Below, one piece after another: positions 51,691-63,670 of a DNA stretch of 64,000 nt; positions within the stretch are counted from its first letter, which is position 1; every line of letters starts with the position of its first letter. Both the position numbers and the translations under genes were made by a program. Below the pieces are notes generated by a model, which made no database searches, had not been told where the DNA came from, and worked only from the letters and a program-made list of their open reading frames with translations. Source of the stretch: Meandrina meandrites (Eukaryota > Cnidaria > Anthozoa > Scleractinia > Meandrinidae). The stretch covers positions 16,740,899-16,804,898 of the forward strand of contig OY855914.1 in the NCBI GenBank assembly GCA_963693305.1, given 5' to 3'.

Positions 51691-52755
51691 CTGTACATTT
51701 ACGGCTTCCATGCTGCTGTCGATCGTATTATCCGAATTTCGCCTTGAAAGCGTCCCTGACGGGTATGAACAACCAACAGGTATGGCTTCTTGTCATATTA
51801 TTTATGATTTCGCTGAAGAACGCATTTATTTCAAACGAGAGACAAGTAAATGTATACTGGGGATTGCGTGACAGCAGATCAACACGTTTCTTTCAGCGTG
51901 GCCACCAAAGCCAAAGCGTCCACGTTTATGAACAGAATGCTATCTTTTCTTCTTGAATACGTGATCCAAACTCATAAATAGCTTTAAGATATGCTATAAG
52001 CGAGTTCCAAATCCAGTAGACAGCAGATAAAATAATGTTGATCTCCGTGTAAGACTGTCGTTGGTATATAAAATGTACGAAAATTTCCACTGACCTCCGT
52101 CACCTTTTGAGGCTTGGTTTTAGTCCGTTTATTCGTCGTACAATTTCTGTCTACGGAACGAATAATAAGTTGCATAAGAGGTGGATGACATTTGCACAAC
52201 CATTGGCAAAATGACTGCAAAATGAACTTCGTCGTTCACAACATGAAACCTTGCGAGTGGACTGGGTATCAGAAAAATGGGGGGTGGGGAGGGGGTCGTT
52301 TGGTGCTACTGCGACTGTTTACTGGGCGAGGGAGGCTTGTTAGGAAAATTCTGATACCAATAACAATTTATAACGTTTTCGAAAATTCGAGTTCTGTTAT
52401 TTATCTTGTTTTTTCTTCTGCACACGTTGTCTTTGATTCGCTTGCCATACATCGTAGTCAGATCCCAGTCCGTTTCATTGTTACGAAGAACCCCAGGAAG
52501 AGTTTTCTATAAAGTCCCGACTTTACACACGGCGATGCCTAGCTTTTTATAAGAGATTTTTAGTACGTGTGCGGCTACCCTAATATTTGTGAGTGATGGT
52601 AAAGCTTCTTTTGTTTTTGCCATCATCTAACTGCTTCGCAACATTCGTAATGGAGTGATAATTCAATTACTTAAATTCAGAAAAGCATGTATACTTCATC
52701 GTGGGAAGAAGACATTTTGTCTGGCTTCAAGAAGATAATAAGGCAAGGTACAGGT
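51691..52755. other. spacer, no recognised feature
   Basis: Short ORFs (51744-51956, 52192-52512) have no recognisable domains. Confidence 0.3.
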
Positions 52756-53145
52756 GTTAACAAGGGGTCTGTCGATTTCATGAGTTCGAGTTAGAAATTT
52801 CGAGTTCGAGTTAGAATTTCGAGTTCGAGTTAAAATATCGAGTTGGTTAGCTTGCGGTTAATTACACTCATATTTGCTTGCGGTTAGCTTTCATTTGTTG
52901 ATAAGTTCGACACTATGCGTGACCAACTGCGAAAATGTCACGCCATGTTGTGGGCTTTTCGTTTTCGTTTTCTTTCTTTTTTGTTTCTTTTTTTTTAGTC
53001 TTCCATCACGAAATCAGTAATTTTTCACCCCTTCCTTTTAACTAGAACTCGAAATTTTAACTCAAAATCGAAATTCTAAGTCTAACTCGAGCTCGAAATT
53101 TCTAACTCGAACTCATAAATTTAATACACTCGTTAACAAGTTGGA
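52756..53145. repeat. inverted-repeat element with gagttcgagtt arms
   Basis: The left arm (52780-52850) is tandem gagttcgagttagaaattt; the right arm (53044-53120) is its complement. gttaacaag lies at both outer edges (about 52756 and 53132). Non-coding interior. Confidence 0.75.
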
Positions 53146-54079
53146 AAAGTGCATTTTTAATTTGTTTCCCTAGAAATGGCTTCACTGACAAATGTATCCT
53201 TGTTGTTTGTAGAATATTTTTGGTTTCTTGGCGTTTAGTAGAAACATGAATGCCGCTTTGACGTCTGACAATCGTCTGGCGACCTCCATTGACAAAAAAC
53301 TAATTTCCTTCATGGAATTGACAAATGAGCAACAAGTCGGGTAAGCACCGTGTTTACAACAGCTGTAGCTCACAACGCGAACGCAAGTAATTTACAGTAT
53401 TTACTTTACCTAAAAAATGGAATATATCAAAGTTCACATTCGTCCCTGATCGGGTTCCATACCTTGATGTAAAAGCCTGTGACATTTTTGTTTGTTTTAG
53501 AGTTCTTGTTTTCCTATTCTGTATTGTTTCGAAGTTTTTTGTCCTTTGCTTTGCGTCACTAATGAGTTTCCCAGGTTTTTAGACAGTTTTTTTTGCAATT
53601 CCAAAGCGGAATGTCCACACTGCAAATTTCGCCGCTCTGTTTTGTTACTTTAATTGGTTACGTTTTCCATCTAACGGAAGACAGTGGGTAGTCAGTAACG
53701 TAGAGAAGGCTTGCTGATTTTCGACTTTGGTTCACTCTGAGCTGACTCTTGATCCGTGCAGGTGTCAAAACAGATAACAGGAATGCGGTGTCAATTCCTC
53801 TCTTTAGCTGCTAGGAAAACGTTAGTGGGTACACTGTATTTGCGTTCATTTGGGCTCAGTGGAGCGCGCAGGCGACACGCACGAGGCTTTTAACAGAAGT
53901 ACAATTATTATTAACATAGATGCGAGTGTTTTACTAGAAAATAGAACACTGATAAAATATATACGAAATTACATCCGGAACCGTAGTGGCGTATTTTCCA
54001 TATCCTAACTGGTGAGGATATCAATGACGTCATTTCGCGCCATTGCACTGCTGCCAAACGGTGTCAAACGCCGTGGGGC
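53146..54079. other. spacer, no recognised feature
   Basis: Nothing supported in this stretch. Confidence 0.3.
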
Positions 54080-54174
54080 AAAGATATGAATTTTATGTTC
54101 TAGTGGGAAAAACAACATCTCACGAGTGAGATATTGTTTTGCCATGAGAACGTAAAATTCATATCTTAGCCAAA
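54080..54174. repeat. hairpin (aagatatgaattttatgttc)
   Basis: The arms 54081-54118 and 54128-54168 pair imperfectly (aagatatgaattttatgttct / gagaacgtaaaattcatatctt). Confidence 0.7.
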
Positions 54175-55046
54175 GTGTAATGTTCTTTTTTATTATTATT
54201 TAGACAAACACTAGAGAAGCGAGTCGAAAGCACAAACCTTTAATAAGTAAACTCTTGCAACTCCGTGGCTGGAATTTCTTAAATATCTCGCCCTTGGTCT
54301 ACTTTGCAAGAAACAGTCCTTGAATTGTTTTAAGTCGTGAAGTTTCCTTCTCCATGTTTGTACCTTAGTGAACAATTTTATGTCAGCTTCAGTGAACCTA
54401 ATTTTTCTATCGATCGCCATCTTTCAACCGTTAACATCTTCTGTCTATTAATTGGTTGGTCTGTTTGCATGCCGACGACTAAGAAATAACAAAAAGGACT
54501 ATTTCCATGAAATTCCATTAACCTTGCTATCATGGCTGATGTCTGCATTTCCCTACATAAATTTCTTATCTACAAAATCTATTCATTCCACCACCTTGTA
54601 AATACAACCAACGGTTTTTGTAGTCCCCAACTGTTGTTTTTTTGTTTTTGTGTTTTTTTTTTTCTTCTGCGTTTTTCTGTTTTTTTTTTCCTATTGGGCT
54701 AAAGAAAGTGATGTATCAGAAAAACAGAGGGTGGAAGTAGAAGAGATAGATATCGCTTAGATATCGCTTCTCCTTGATTTTAAAATTGACAAATGAATCC
54801 GGGGCGTGGGATCGAAGGAAAAGAGCGTGCCGTTACTAGTCGCTACCCTATGGGGTTTATGACATATTATTATATTGTTACCGGTGTAAAAAAAATATTA
54901 TTCCGCCGGAACCTGCTGTCCTTGCTAGCCAAGTGGGAAGGCATAGTCGCTAAATCACACCGATTAAAACATCATTGCATTGGTTGCAAGTTACAATGGA
55001 AAATATTTTTGTTGCGCGCTTAAATGAGCTTCAACTAATAGAGGAT
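54175..55046. other. spacer with one minus ORF
   Basis: ORF 54211-54420 (minus, 69 codons, from MAIDRKIRFTEADIKLF) reads like protein at its start but has no recognised domain. I do not call it a gene. Poly-T tracts lie near 54640-54690. Confidence 0.25.
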
Positions 55047-55155
55047 ACTACATGGTTGAACGGAGATATGAAATTTATCTTCGAGTGTTCAACTGTGAAA
55101 TATCAAGTTGAACACGAGAAGAGAAATTTCATATCTCCAAGCAACCATGTATTAT
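55047..55155. repeat. hairpin MITE-like repeat
   Basis: tactacatggttgaacggagatatgaaattt pairs imperfectly with gaaatttcatatctccaagcaaccatgta, around a second inner palindrome (gttcaact / agttgaac). Confidence 0.7.
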
Positions 55156-56092
55156 TTTGTTTATTTTATTAACCTACTAATAACACTAATAACGAGTTTT
55201 TTTTTTACGATTTTCCGAAGATTTCCGACCATTTTCCGAAGATTTCCAATGATTTTCAAAACGTTGCCCAGTGGTCATACGAATGTTTCCTAACATTTTC
55301 CGAACTTTTCCGAAGATTCCCGAAGATTGCCGAGGACGGTCCGAAGATGTTTCGACTTGATATCGATTTATTTTGTGTCATTCACCATTGAAACATGGCA
55401 AATTTTCGTCATCAAACGGGACGAAATCGATATCTTCGCACGTGAAATCACTGGTGATCCTTGCAATCTGATTGACTCTCAGTAGTGCGATTTATTCACG
55501 AATCGCTCTAATTTTTTGTTCGAGCATGAACTGAGGTATAAAACGTGGACATCGGACTGCGGATCGGACTATGTATCTGACTATGTATGTAATACGGTCT
55601 GGGGTATAAAATAGGGATATGATATTAAAATGTGTACTGACTGCGAATTAACGCGAACTGAGTATAAAAGGATAACCAAGGCTGTTAAAATTCCGAGGTA
55701 ACTCGGCAAAATAAGCTTGTCTTTCAGTCAAAACAGCCGAAAGCTTCTTCCCAAGGGTGAGGAACAGGTAAATTGATTTTTTTTCCTCACTTCAAATTTC
55801 CATTTCTGAAGCGAATATTTCAACTAGCGTGAAGACAGTTGTCTATAAAGTGCTCGCTGGTAATGACAATCAGAGTGGGCTCAAATTCGAAAGCCCGCCC
55901 ATTGACAACAGCTGCGTGACTATTACTCAATAGGTCAAGAATTCGAAATATCATGTCGTTGTCTCGATAAGGAAAGTGACGATAGCCAGAAGTATCCGTA
56001 CACTGAAAACATGGACAAAACCATGTGAAAACAGTGAAAATGTACAGCATATCGGAACTGAAAAGATCTACGGTCCAAATAAAACTGAAAAT
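55156..56092. other. spacer with ttttccgaagatttcc repeats
   Basis: Short degenerate tandem copies of ttccgaagatt at about 55205-55340. Otherwise unassigned. Confidence 0.4.
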
Positions 56093-56393
56093 GACAAATG
56101 AAAGCAAGGGACCGCGGACGAAAATGCTGCTGGTGTACGCAGGAGCTACTGACCGCTCTGATCAGCCAAAAATAAAATACAAAGACAGGTCGAAACAGCT
56201 GTCCAGAGTTTGCATTTTTGACTTTCAGTTTGGACTCTATCATGTCGTTATCCCGTTAAGGCTTTTCATTTCTACGTATTGTCAGCCTTGCAGTTTACTG
56301 TCTTTGTATTTTATTTTTGGCTGATCAGAGCTGTCAGTAGCTCCTACGTACACCAGCAGCATTTTCGTCCGCGGTCCCTTGCTTTCATTTGTC
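56093..56393. repeat. 94-bp-arm inverted repeat
   Basis: The arms 56093-56186 (gacaaatgaaagcaagggacc...) and 56300-56393 are near-perfect reverse complements. Overlapping ORFs on both strands are shadows of the palindrome. Confidence 0.85.
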
Positions 56394-57330
56394 TTTTTCC
56401 ACAGTCTGTGTTTTGTACTGACCAATCCAATTGACAATGTACTGTCAACCCAATCCAACTTATTTAACTTGATCGTTCGTAACCCTAGGCTTGATTTCTA
56501 GCGTTTTGTAAGCCTGCGTTCCTTGGGAGGAGAATGGGACACCGGACTCCAAGAGTGGATGGAGATCGAGCCAATCGTTACCCGGATTCCAGGTGTTTTC
56601 CGCAAGTCCATTCCATGCCAGGTTACTAAGCACTATGAATTTATGTCAGATTTTACCATGCAAATATCATTCGCCTCTGCAACTTAGTTCCATGGCCTTG
56701 TCTGACGAATAAACGAACCATAACTAAGCCTCGAGACGACAGAAGTCAGTGGGAATAGCCGAACATTTAACAAACTTATGAACATGACATCAGCGGTGCC
56801 AGTTTATTCCGTACCTACCGTACCGACTTTCTAGCGAGCTTATACAAGACCCATACAGCCCATTTATGGATGTTTGAAAGCTTTTTAGGAATCAAGATCA
56901 AGTATTCAGGGATAAAAGAAAGCATTCTTCTAATCAACGGGAAACATTTTGCTTTGGCTTGATGTCCTTTGATGGCCACGTTGAAAGCTTCGTGTTCAAC
57001 TGTTGTCACGCAATCTCCAGCATAATCGTAATAGCCGTACTTTTTCAGCATTTCTGTCTCTCGCTCAAAATGAATATGTTTTACGGGGTAAACAAAAATA
57101 GCAAGACAGGAAAAACGTTATTGATAGTTTACAGCTGTTAGGGGACGTTTACACAGCCAAATCCGGATCAACCGATCGAGAGTAGCAGGATTTGCTTGGG
57201 TAAATGAAAGTCATCGAAGGGGTAAAACAGTGAACCGTTAAAAGAATTCAAATTCGCTGGCCCGATTTTAACACTGGCTTAAAACATTCTCCTATATGTG
57301 GTGAGTAACTTGCAATTAGTTTGATATTTG
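56394..57330. other. spacer; weak minus ORF
   Basis: A 78-codon minus ORF at 56815-57051 has a protein-like composition but no known motif. 57200-57330 is the inverted copy of 51545-51690. Confidence 0.3.
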
Positions 57331-57401
57331 AAGGTGATATGTGATCTTCGCAGTGAATTTCCAATTTAAGCAATTGGAATGAAGAAGCCTGAAAAAAATC
57401 A

Positions 57402-57402
<1 letters not shown>

Positions 57403-57435
<33 letters not shown>

Positions 57436-57474
57436 GAGACCGGTGCGATGCTCTACCAACTGAGCTATGAAGCC
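57403..57474 (-). pseudogene. tRNA-derived repeat head (tRNA-Thr-like)
   Basis: 72 nt foldable as a cloverleaf, with D-arm TAGCTCAGTTGGTAGAGC (A box) and T-arm GGTTCGAATCCC (B box). The predicted anticodon loop CCGGTCT has C at the position that is U in working tRNAs, and the anticodon stem has a mismatch, so it is a tRNA-like repeat rather than a working gene. Confidence 0.65.
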
Positions 57475-57575
57475 ACACATTGGGAGCGAGGTCAATTGTG
57501 AGTTCTTATTTTCCCGTGAAAGGCGTTAAATGACGGGAAAATAAGAACTCACAATTGACCTCGCTCCCAATGTGT

Positions 57576-57614
57576 GGCTTCATAGCTCAGTTGGTGGAGC
57601 ATCGCACCGGTATC

Positions 57615-57647
<33 letters not shown>
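57576..57647 (+). pseudogene. tRNA-derived repeat head (tRNA-Thr-like)
   Basis: Acceptor GGCTTCA/TGAAGCC, D-arm, anticodon loop CCGGTAT (GGT would be the anticodon), T-arm ACGGG-TTCGAAT-CCCGT. C33 and a mismatched closing pair of the anticodon stem argue against function. It is embedded in a repeat unit that recurs at 57828. Confidence 0.65.
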
Positions 57648-57648
<1 letters not shown>

Positions 57649-57827
57649 TGATTATTTTTTTCAGGCTTCTTCATTCCAATTGCTTAAATTGGAAATTCAC
57701 TGCGAAGATCACATATCACCTTCATATATATCCGCAGTTCATATATGAATCATTTCATATACTACACGTCATTTCACTCCTTTCACGGGAAAATAAGAAC
57801 TCACAATTGACCTCGCTCCCAATGTGT

Positions 57828-57866
57828 GGCTTCATAGCTCAGTTGGTAGAGCATCGCACCGGTATC

Positions 57867-57899
<33 letters not shown>
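57828..57899 (+). pseudogene. tRNA-derived repeat head, second direct copy
   Basis: Identical to 57576-57647 except one base in the D loop (GGTAGAGC versus GGTGGAGC). The surrounding unit (about 57785-58019) repeats the preceding one in tandem, including 43 bp upstream and about 120 bp downstream. Confidence 0.65.
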
Positions 57900-57900
<1 letters not shown>

Positions 57901-58024
57901 TGATTTTTTTCAGGCTTCTTCATTCCAATTGCTTAAATTGGAAATTCACTGCGAAGATCACACATCACCTTCATATATATCCGCAGTTCATATATGAATC
58001 ATTTCATATACTACACGTCAGTTT

Positions 58025-58460
58025 GATATTTGTATCTTCCCGGACCCTCGAGAAACAGGAATTTTAAAATCCCTAGTTTTGCGAAATTTCAAAACGTCGC
58101 GAAGTATGCCTTCCAAGATTGCATGCAGAATGTGAATGATGTATAGTAAACATTTGTTCTTGTATGCATTTAAACCACCAAAGGATAAGTGTTATGTTGA
58201 TGTAAAATTAAATCTGTTGCTTGAAAAAGTTCAGAGATACACACTGCTAAAGTTGGCCCAAAATCACAACTTTTCTCACGCCACTGGAGCAATTTTGGGG
58301 GGGTGGTCTGATCTCCGAAACAATGAAGTCAATCAACAAAAAAATGTTGCCATGGTTACTAGTTGGGTAAGACCTGTATGCAACATAAATATGGTGGAGA
58401 TCGGCCGAGCCCCTTCTTCTGACATTTTTTTTTTTATTTTGCCCGGATTACTCAGTCAGA
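58025..58460. repeat. inverted copy of the 48.2-48.6 kb repeat
   Basis: Reverse-complement match, including aatatggtggagatcggcc (58388) against ggccgatctccaccatattt (48218). A 112-codon ORF here is not open in the other copy. Confidence 0.8.
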
Positions 58461-59280
58461 GACTCTTAATGTGATGAAACAAATAAAACATTAATCCATT
58501 GAAGTTGCCAAAATGTTGTAAACCCCGAAAATTAGCAAACAGGCCTTACGTACATGCCAAATAAAAAGCTTAGCAAGTCTAAAAAATATTGAGTGCCCGA
58601 ACGATTTATGCTTCTGTATTAAGCAGATGAAATATCGAGAGGGGGATCGAGAAATGACGTCACTTTTACGGTTTGCAGTCTTCTACGTGACGGAAATATG
58701 TATTGTGTCTTCCGGTTATCAATATCGTCAATCATTTTTGGCACGCTATATGCTTTTTTTTTTACAGGATGAAGTTGTCCTTGATTGTAGATTTGCCACT
58801 GAAGAAAGCACAAAAGACTACTTCTTTGAAAAAAAAAAAAGCGGGCATTGTTGCTTTGGATAGCTCGATGGAAACTGAGCGGAAATTTCTTAAATTTCCT
58901 ATTCGGCTGGCTTATAGCAAGGCCTGAAATTATGTCATAAAAAATCCAGTATGAATAAACGGGACCTATAAGCTCACATATACAGTGCGACCCTCTGACC
59001 TGTGTTACTTTATTACATAGTACCACCTAGAGGTAGCAATGTTGACAACCGCACAATCTTTACCAGTGTAAAACATTAGAAACCCTTTCATATTTTTATT
59101 CTAGTGAGCATATCTTGTAGGATTTTCCTTTCTTAAAAGACATTATTGCTGGATATTTTTAGATCTGTTTTAGTAGTAGTTGGTTGAGTATGGTATGCCA
59201 TTTTCTCATAAAAGTTAATTGGTTGACCAGGCGTCACTTTACAAAAGAATATTTAAAATTTGTAAGAAGCGCTTGCTGGA
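58461..59280. other. spacer, no recognised feature
   Basis: Overlapping ORFs on both strands (58619-59026, 58627-58863) without known motifs. Confidence 0.3.
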
Positions 59281-59282
59281 TA

Positions 59283-59600
59283 GAGTGGGTGGCGCCGTGA
59301 CCTTATGTTTAGCGCGCTGGACTCCTGATCGAACGGACCAATTCCGCCCCTGGCCGGAGTCATTATCGGTATTGTGATCTTGGGCAAGACACTTTACTCT
59401 CATAGTGCCCCTCTCCAGTACCCAGGTGGATAAATGGGTACCGGCGAAATAATGCTGGAAAGTAACCCTGCGATGAACTAGTATTCCATCCAGAGGGGAG
59501 TAGAAATACTCCTAGTCGCTTAATGCTAAATAAACCAGGATAAGCCCCGGAATTATGGGTCACTTGGCTTGAGGCTTTACCGTGTTTGCTGGTTAGCGTG
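59283..59600 (+). repeat. tRNA-derived SINE with conserved body
   Basis: The head gtggcgccgtgaccttatgtttagcgcgctgg is a decayed A-box region, followed by a body I recall as a widespread invertebrate SINE: cttgggcaagacactttact, caggtggataaatgggtacc, ggggagtagaaatactcctag. The B box is degenerate. Confidence 0.65.
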
Positions 59601-59738
59601 GGAGGTACGATCGCCTAAAATGCCCTGCAGGATTTCAGCCCAAAGGGTATGGGCTTTACCTTGGTATAAAAATCTCGATTTGATCGAAATGGGCGCGCGC
59701 GAGGTATTCTGCCCAACGGTTGGTTAATAATAAACGTA

Positions 59739-60846
59739 TTATTATATGACTAGCTCCGTGAGCGGTCAAGATGAAGCGAATCTCGTGCTCTGATTGGCTA
59801 CCCGAGCGGTCAAGATGGAGTCATCTTGACCGCTCGGGATCGCCCGCTGTGTTCCTGCAAGCGAAACAACTTTTTAAACCGTCGCTAGTTGATCATGCAA
59901 AAAGCTTTTCGTCGTAAGCAAAAAGCTTTTCGTCGTAAATTTTCGCTATGAAACTATTTTCCGAAATGTCACAAAGATTTCCTGTCTATTTCTAGCGAAA
60001 GGAAGCCCGACAACAAGGAAATAGGCCTTGAGGCGAATGAGGGCAAACAAATTAAATTACAAATGTTAAATAACGAGTTTCGTGAATTTTATTCGCCGCA
60101 AAAACCGGCTAATACAAAAATTAAAACGCAAAGCGACTTGCAGACATGGTATTAGCTTTGTTTGGCGGAAAAGGGAGAGACTGAAGGCAGTGACATACCG
60201 GAAGAATAAAGTACTCTGCAAACTTGTCGTTTGTGTAACATCTCAAAAAAATGACAAAAATGGAAGAAAGCGGACGGCACGGGGAACCTAACATCTTTTC
60301 ACCGAAGCCTCTAACGTTCACGTCGAGTAAGGGTGGGTCAAGCATGTTGAATGGTGTAGAAAAGTTCAAGCTTTCCCCGTGAAGTGGTAAGTCCCAAACG
60401 CTTTCAACAGTCACAATTTCAATATTCAGCTCGTATGTCACGGCAGGTTTGCACCACTAAAGCGCCAGAAGCGAGCAAATACTCTGCAAAACGTCCAATA
60501 ATCAAAAGCTGGCGGCCGGATAGAATGGACAGTCTTCTTTTAAGGCTTCAAACTCAACATTGATTCGCAAATTTAAGCCATTTCAATATGCTTTTTAGGG
60601 CTAAAGTGAGGTGAATTTCGCTGTTGTCGCATCGTTTTACTTCGTCTCGATTCATTCAAGAATTTGACAGTCACTCATTAAACTTTGAAACCAATGAAAT
60701 TATTTAGCACGTGCCATTGATTGTGCATGCAATTGCAACTGGCTTTCTTTTCAGTGCTCGAAAAAAGTCATATAATAAATCCTTTATTGACCAAGCTTGT
60801 TCGGTCATGAGCTGGCAGGATATTGGCCTCGCTCTTTTTTTGCGCG

Positions 60847-60879
<33 letters not shown>

Positions 60880-60958
60880 CACGCAAAAAAAAAAAAAGAA
60901 AAAGAGCTCGGCCAATATCCCGCCATCTTGACCTCACGCTTGGTCAATAACCCATATA
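59739..60958. mobile_element. 1.2-kb non-autonomous element, copy 2
   Basis: Full-length relative of 3998-5171 in the same orientation, with small indels (for example an extra gtcgtaagcaaaaagcttttc duplication near 59895-59935). It has the same end hairpins. Confidence 0.75.
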
Positions 60959-62932
60959 TATCAAGGAACGTCGTATTCTGATTGGGTGATTCTCATTGCA
61001 ACTCAAGTGCGCAACACGTGTGTATTAGTTGTAAAGATAGATACAAGATACAAACTACTTGACCGGTTAAAAGACTCTACCAGTGCATCACCGGCCGAGA
61101 TTTGCTCAACGACATACGGCATTTGAAATACATAAAATGAAATTTGTAACTGAGACTTGTCAAGGACAAAACGAGAATTCAAAAGAGTTCTCGATTAAAA
61201 CTCAAGCAAGACGTTTTCATTGACAGAGGTCCGAAAATCTTCCGGCATCCTTTTCAGCTGTCAAGTTGGTCATTCTTCCTTTGGCTCCGAGGCCAAATGT
61301 CTTGAAAACAGTTCGGGATATGTTTTTTTCAAACCTTTGGACATTGCTAATTTTTATCCTCACTGAGATCACTCTTTACAGCAAAAGAATGCAAAATGAC
61401 GTCAATGTTGAGGTCGCATTCTTACTTAAATTTATGCGATCATTAATCTCTTTTAGAATTTCTCGCATAATTACGCTTTGTTTGTTTAGTCACTTGGCTT
61501 CAACAGTTCAGCCTGAAAAGTTTTTTTTTTTTTTTTAAATCGCACGCCCTCGTCCCATCTTGAAGAAGATTAACCAGATGCCATGCCATGTAATATCCTG
61601 TCAGCACAACAAGAGAATAATTAATTTTAGAAAACACGAGCCGCCAGCGAGTGTTTTCTTAATCTCTGAATTATCGCATGAACGTCCCAAACAGAAAAAT
61701 GATCTACACCCATTGAGCAGTAGAAAAGTCAAAATATCGAGCGAAGGAATTGACTGTATTAACAGTTGCGCTGAAAAGAAAACGATCAATTTACAGCAGG
61801 GGCAGCTGTAGTGTCAACTATTCCCAGTGTGCTGGCCTCTGGATGGAGCGGTCCGGATAGGTCAACTTTTGGAAATGCTTCCGCCGATCAAAAGAAGCAA
61901 TTACCCGATCACTGTGCAAATTTGGAGTCACATGCTATGAGGCCTGTTGTCGTGGAATTCTCTTGACTACCCATAGGCTGCCTCGTCCCCCTACAAAGGT
62001 CCTTGGTCGCGCGCGGTGCGTTTTGCGTTATGGGATTGATAGTGCAAAATTCGCTTCGCGTTATAGGACTGTTGCGAACGGGAAGGCGGATGCGCTCCGC
62101 GGCTCGCAACCAAACCATCTTCAACAGTGCCCGCTGTTTTTCCGCCTTGCCGCTTCAACTGATCGGCGCCTGGTGTCGAGGCAGCCTATTCCATTTCATT
62201 TACTGGCGCAAAATTGCCCGCAGAAGAGAAAGATGGTTTGATATTTGCAAAATCGTCAACTTTATGTAAACAAAAGTTAAGCAAGCACATTAAAAACTCA
62301 AAGCATTTGGTTGATATACGTAAACTCTTCGGTTATTCAAAAAGAAATATCATAATTGGATAATAAATGTTCTTTATCGTCGCTTAGCTTTTCGTCTAGT
62401 AAAGTATTTTAGTTGTTAACGAGAAGACAGAATTTATTTGCCTCCAAGTATTGAAGATTTTTGCCGCTGACCAGTCCTATCTCAGACTCCTTCCTTCCCG
62501 GATCGTCACCCATGATGTAGTAGCTGTTCCTTAACAGAAAAAAAAAAAAAACAAAAAAAAAAAAAACAAAAACAAAAAACACTTTATATAAGTTTACATG
62601 GTTTTTGCACTGTTGGTCACCAGTTGGCTTTTTTTACAATGCGCGCAGGAGTTGAATTCGGGACCTAACCACTGGGTCACGCTTCCTTCAAAGGGTAATA
62701 AAAAAGAATTGTCATTATCTCTCTAGAAGTGCAACATGAAAACATGCTTATATATACATCAGGTCCCGGCTGTTCGAAAAACGATTACAGCTCCGGATCA
62801 CCCTAATCCAGGAATTAAATTTATCTTTTGATTAAATTCTGTTCCAGTTCGCTTTGAGCTAATTTTAACACTGTGCATGTTAACGTTAATGTTAACACTT
62901 AATGTTAACACTTGTGTTTTCTCTTTTGGCAT
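60959..62932. other. spacer with a CpG-rich island-like stretch
   Basis: 61960-62230 is relatively CpG-rich, with two overlapping plus-strand ORFs (61963-62241, 62003-62269) and no recognised protein. Poly-A tracts lie near 62540-62580. Nothing else is supported. Confidence 0.3.
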
Positions 62933-63670
62933 ATGGCGTTTTTACCGGAAAATCAGGCTGTAAGTGACTGTTTTTATTTCGTATGATTACTATGCTTCAC
63001 AAGAAACCTCTAGTAGGATTGTAATGATTAATTAGTGTGAATTTTCACCTTGGACCCTTATGGGAAAATCCGAGGATGTAAGCAATTTTTTTTTTTTTTT
63101 TTAATGTATAATTGTACGAGGCAAAATAATTTGATCGCTAGTGTAATTAGGTAAGAAACCTAACTCTCACACCGGCAAATGGTTAGGGCGAGTTACCTAA
63201 AGTGTATACAGAAATTTAAGTGTTCGAGTATATAATAAATAAATGTTGTTTATAGTGGTCATGCACTTAGCTTCGAGATAGCTAGTTTGCAGGCATGCCA
63301 CTGAAACATAGGAAATAAATAATATTAAATGAACATAACATGATTAAAAATCCCAACTGGCAGGAGGCAGACCAGTTGGCTATATACAAAGTTAGAAAAC
63401 TTGTGGGAACTAGTCGTTACCCTTACATCAGTGTTTGGAAGTGTCATCTGCTTCTGGCTCGCCGATTATGACAAAAAAAAAATAGCCACACAGACTTAGG
63501 AAAGGAACATATAAATAGAACGCAAAGCATGCAGAGGCGATGAAGGATAACAACCCATGCTCTTCGATTTAATTCATAGAGTAATCACGTAAAAACTAGA
63601 ACCAAATCTCCAAGATCGGCTGCCTGTGCAATGCGATGAATGATGTCGTCGCCTAAAAAGGGCAAGGACC
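62933..63670 (+). repeat. direct duplicated segment, copy B
   Basis: Matches 46627-47973 in the same order with an internal deletion. It starts with ATG and eight codons (MAFLPENQA) then GTAAGTG, and ends at aaaaagggcaagga. Confidence 0.8.

Larger units (their letters stand above)
57331..57721. repeat. large inverted repeat of two tRNA-derived units
   Basis: The arms 57331-57517 and 57533-57721 are near-perfect reverse complements. The left arm carries a tRNA-like sequence on the minus strand (57403-57474); the right arm carries it on plus (57576-57647). The outer part is the tail caggcttcttcattccaattgc, and the inner part is gggaaaataagaactcacaattg. Confidence 0.9.

Noticed and set aside
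57576..57647. Functional tRNA-Thr(GGT) gene
   Set aside because: C at the invariant U33 position, a mismatched anticodon stem, and identical copies inside a repeat with conserved tail.
57555..58067. 170-codon ORF with IAQLVEHRTGIAEVTGSNPVE repeated
   Set aside because: It is a translation of the tRNA-derived repeat units; the same peptide appears at 6045-6239 and 6205-6468 for the same reason.
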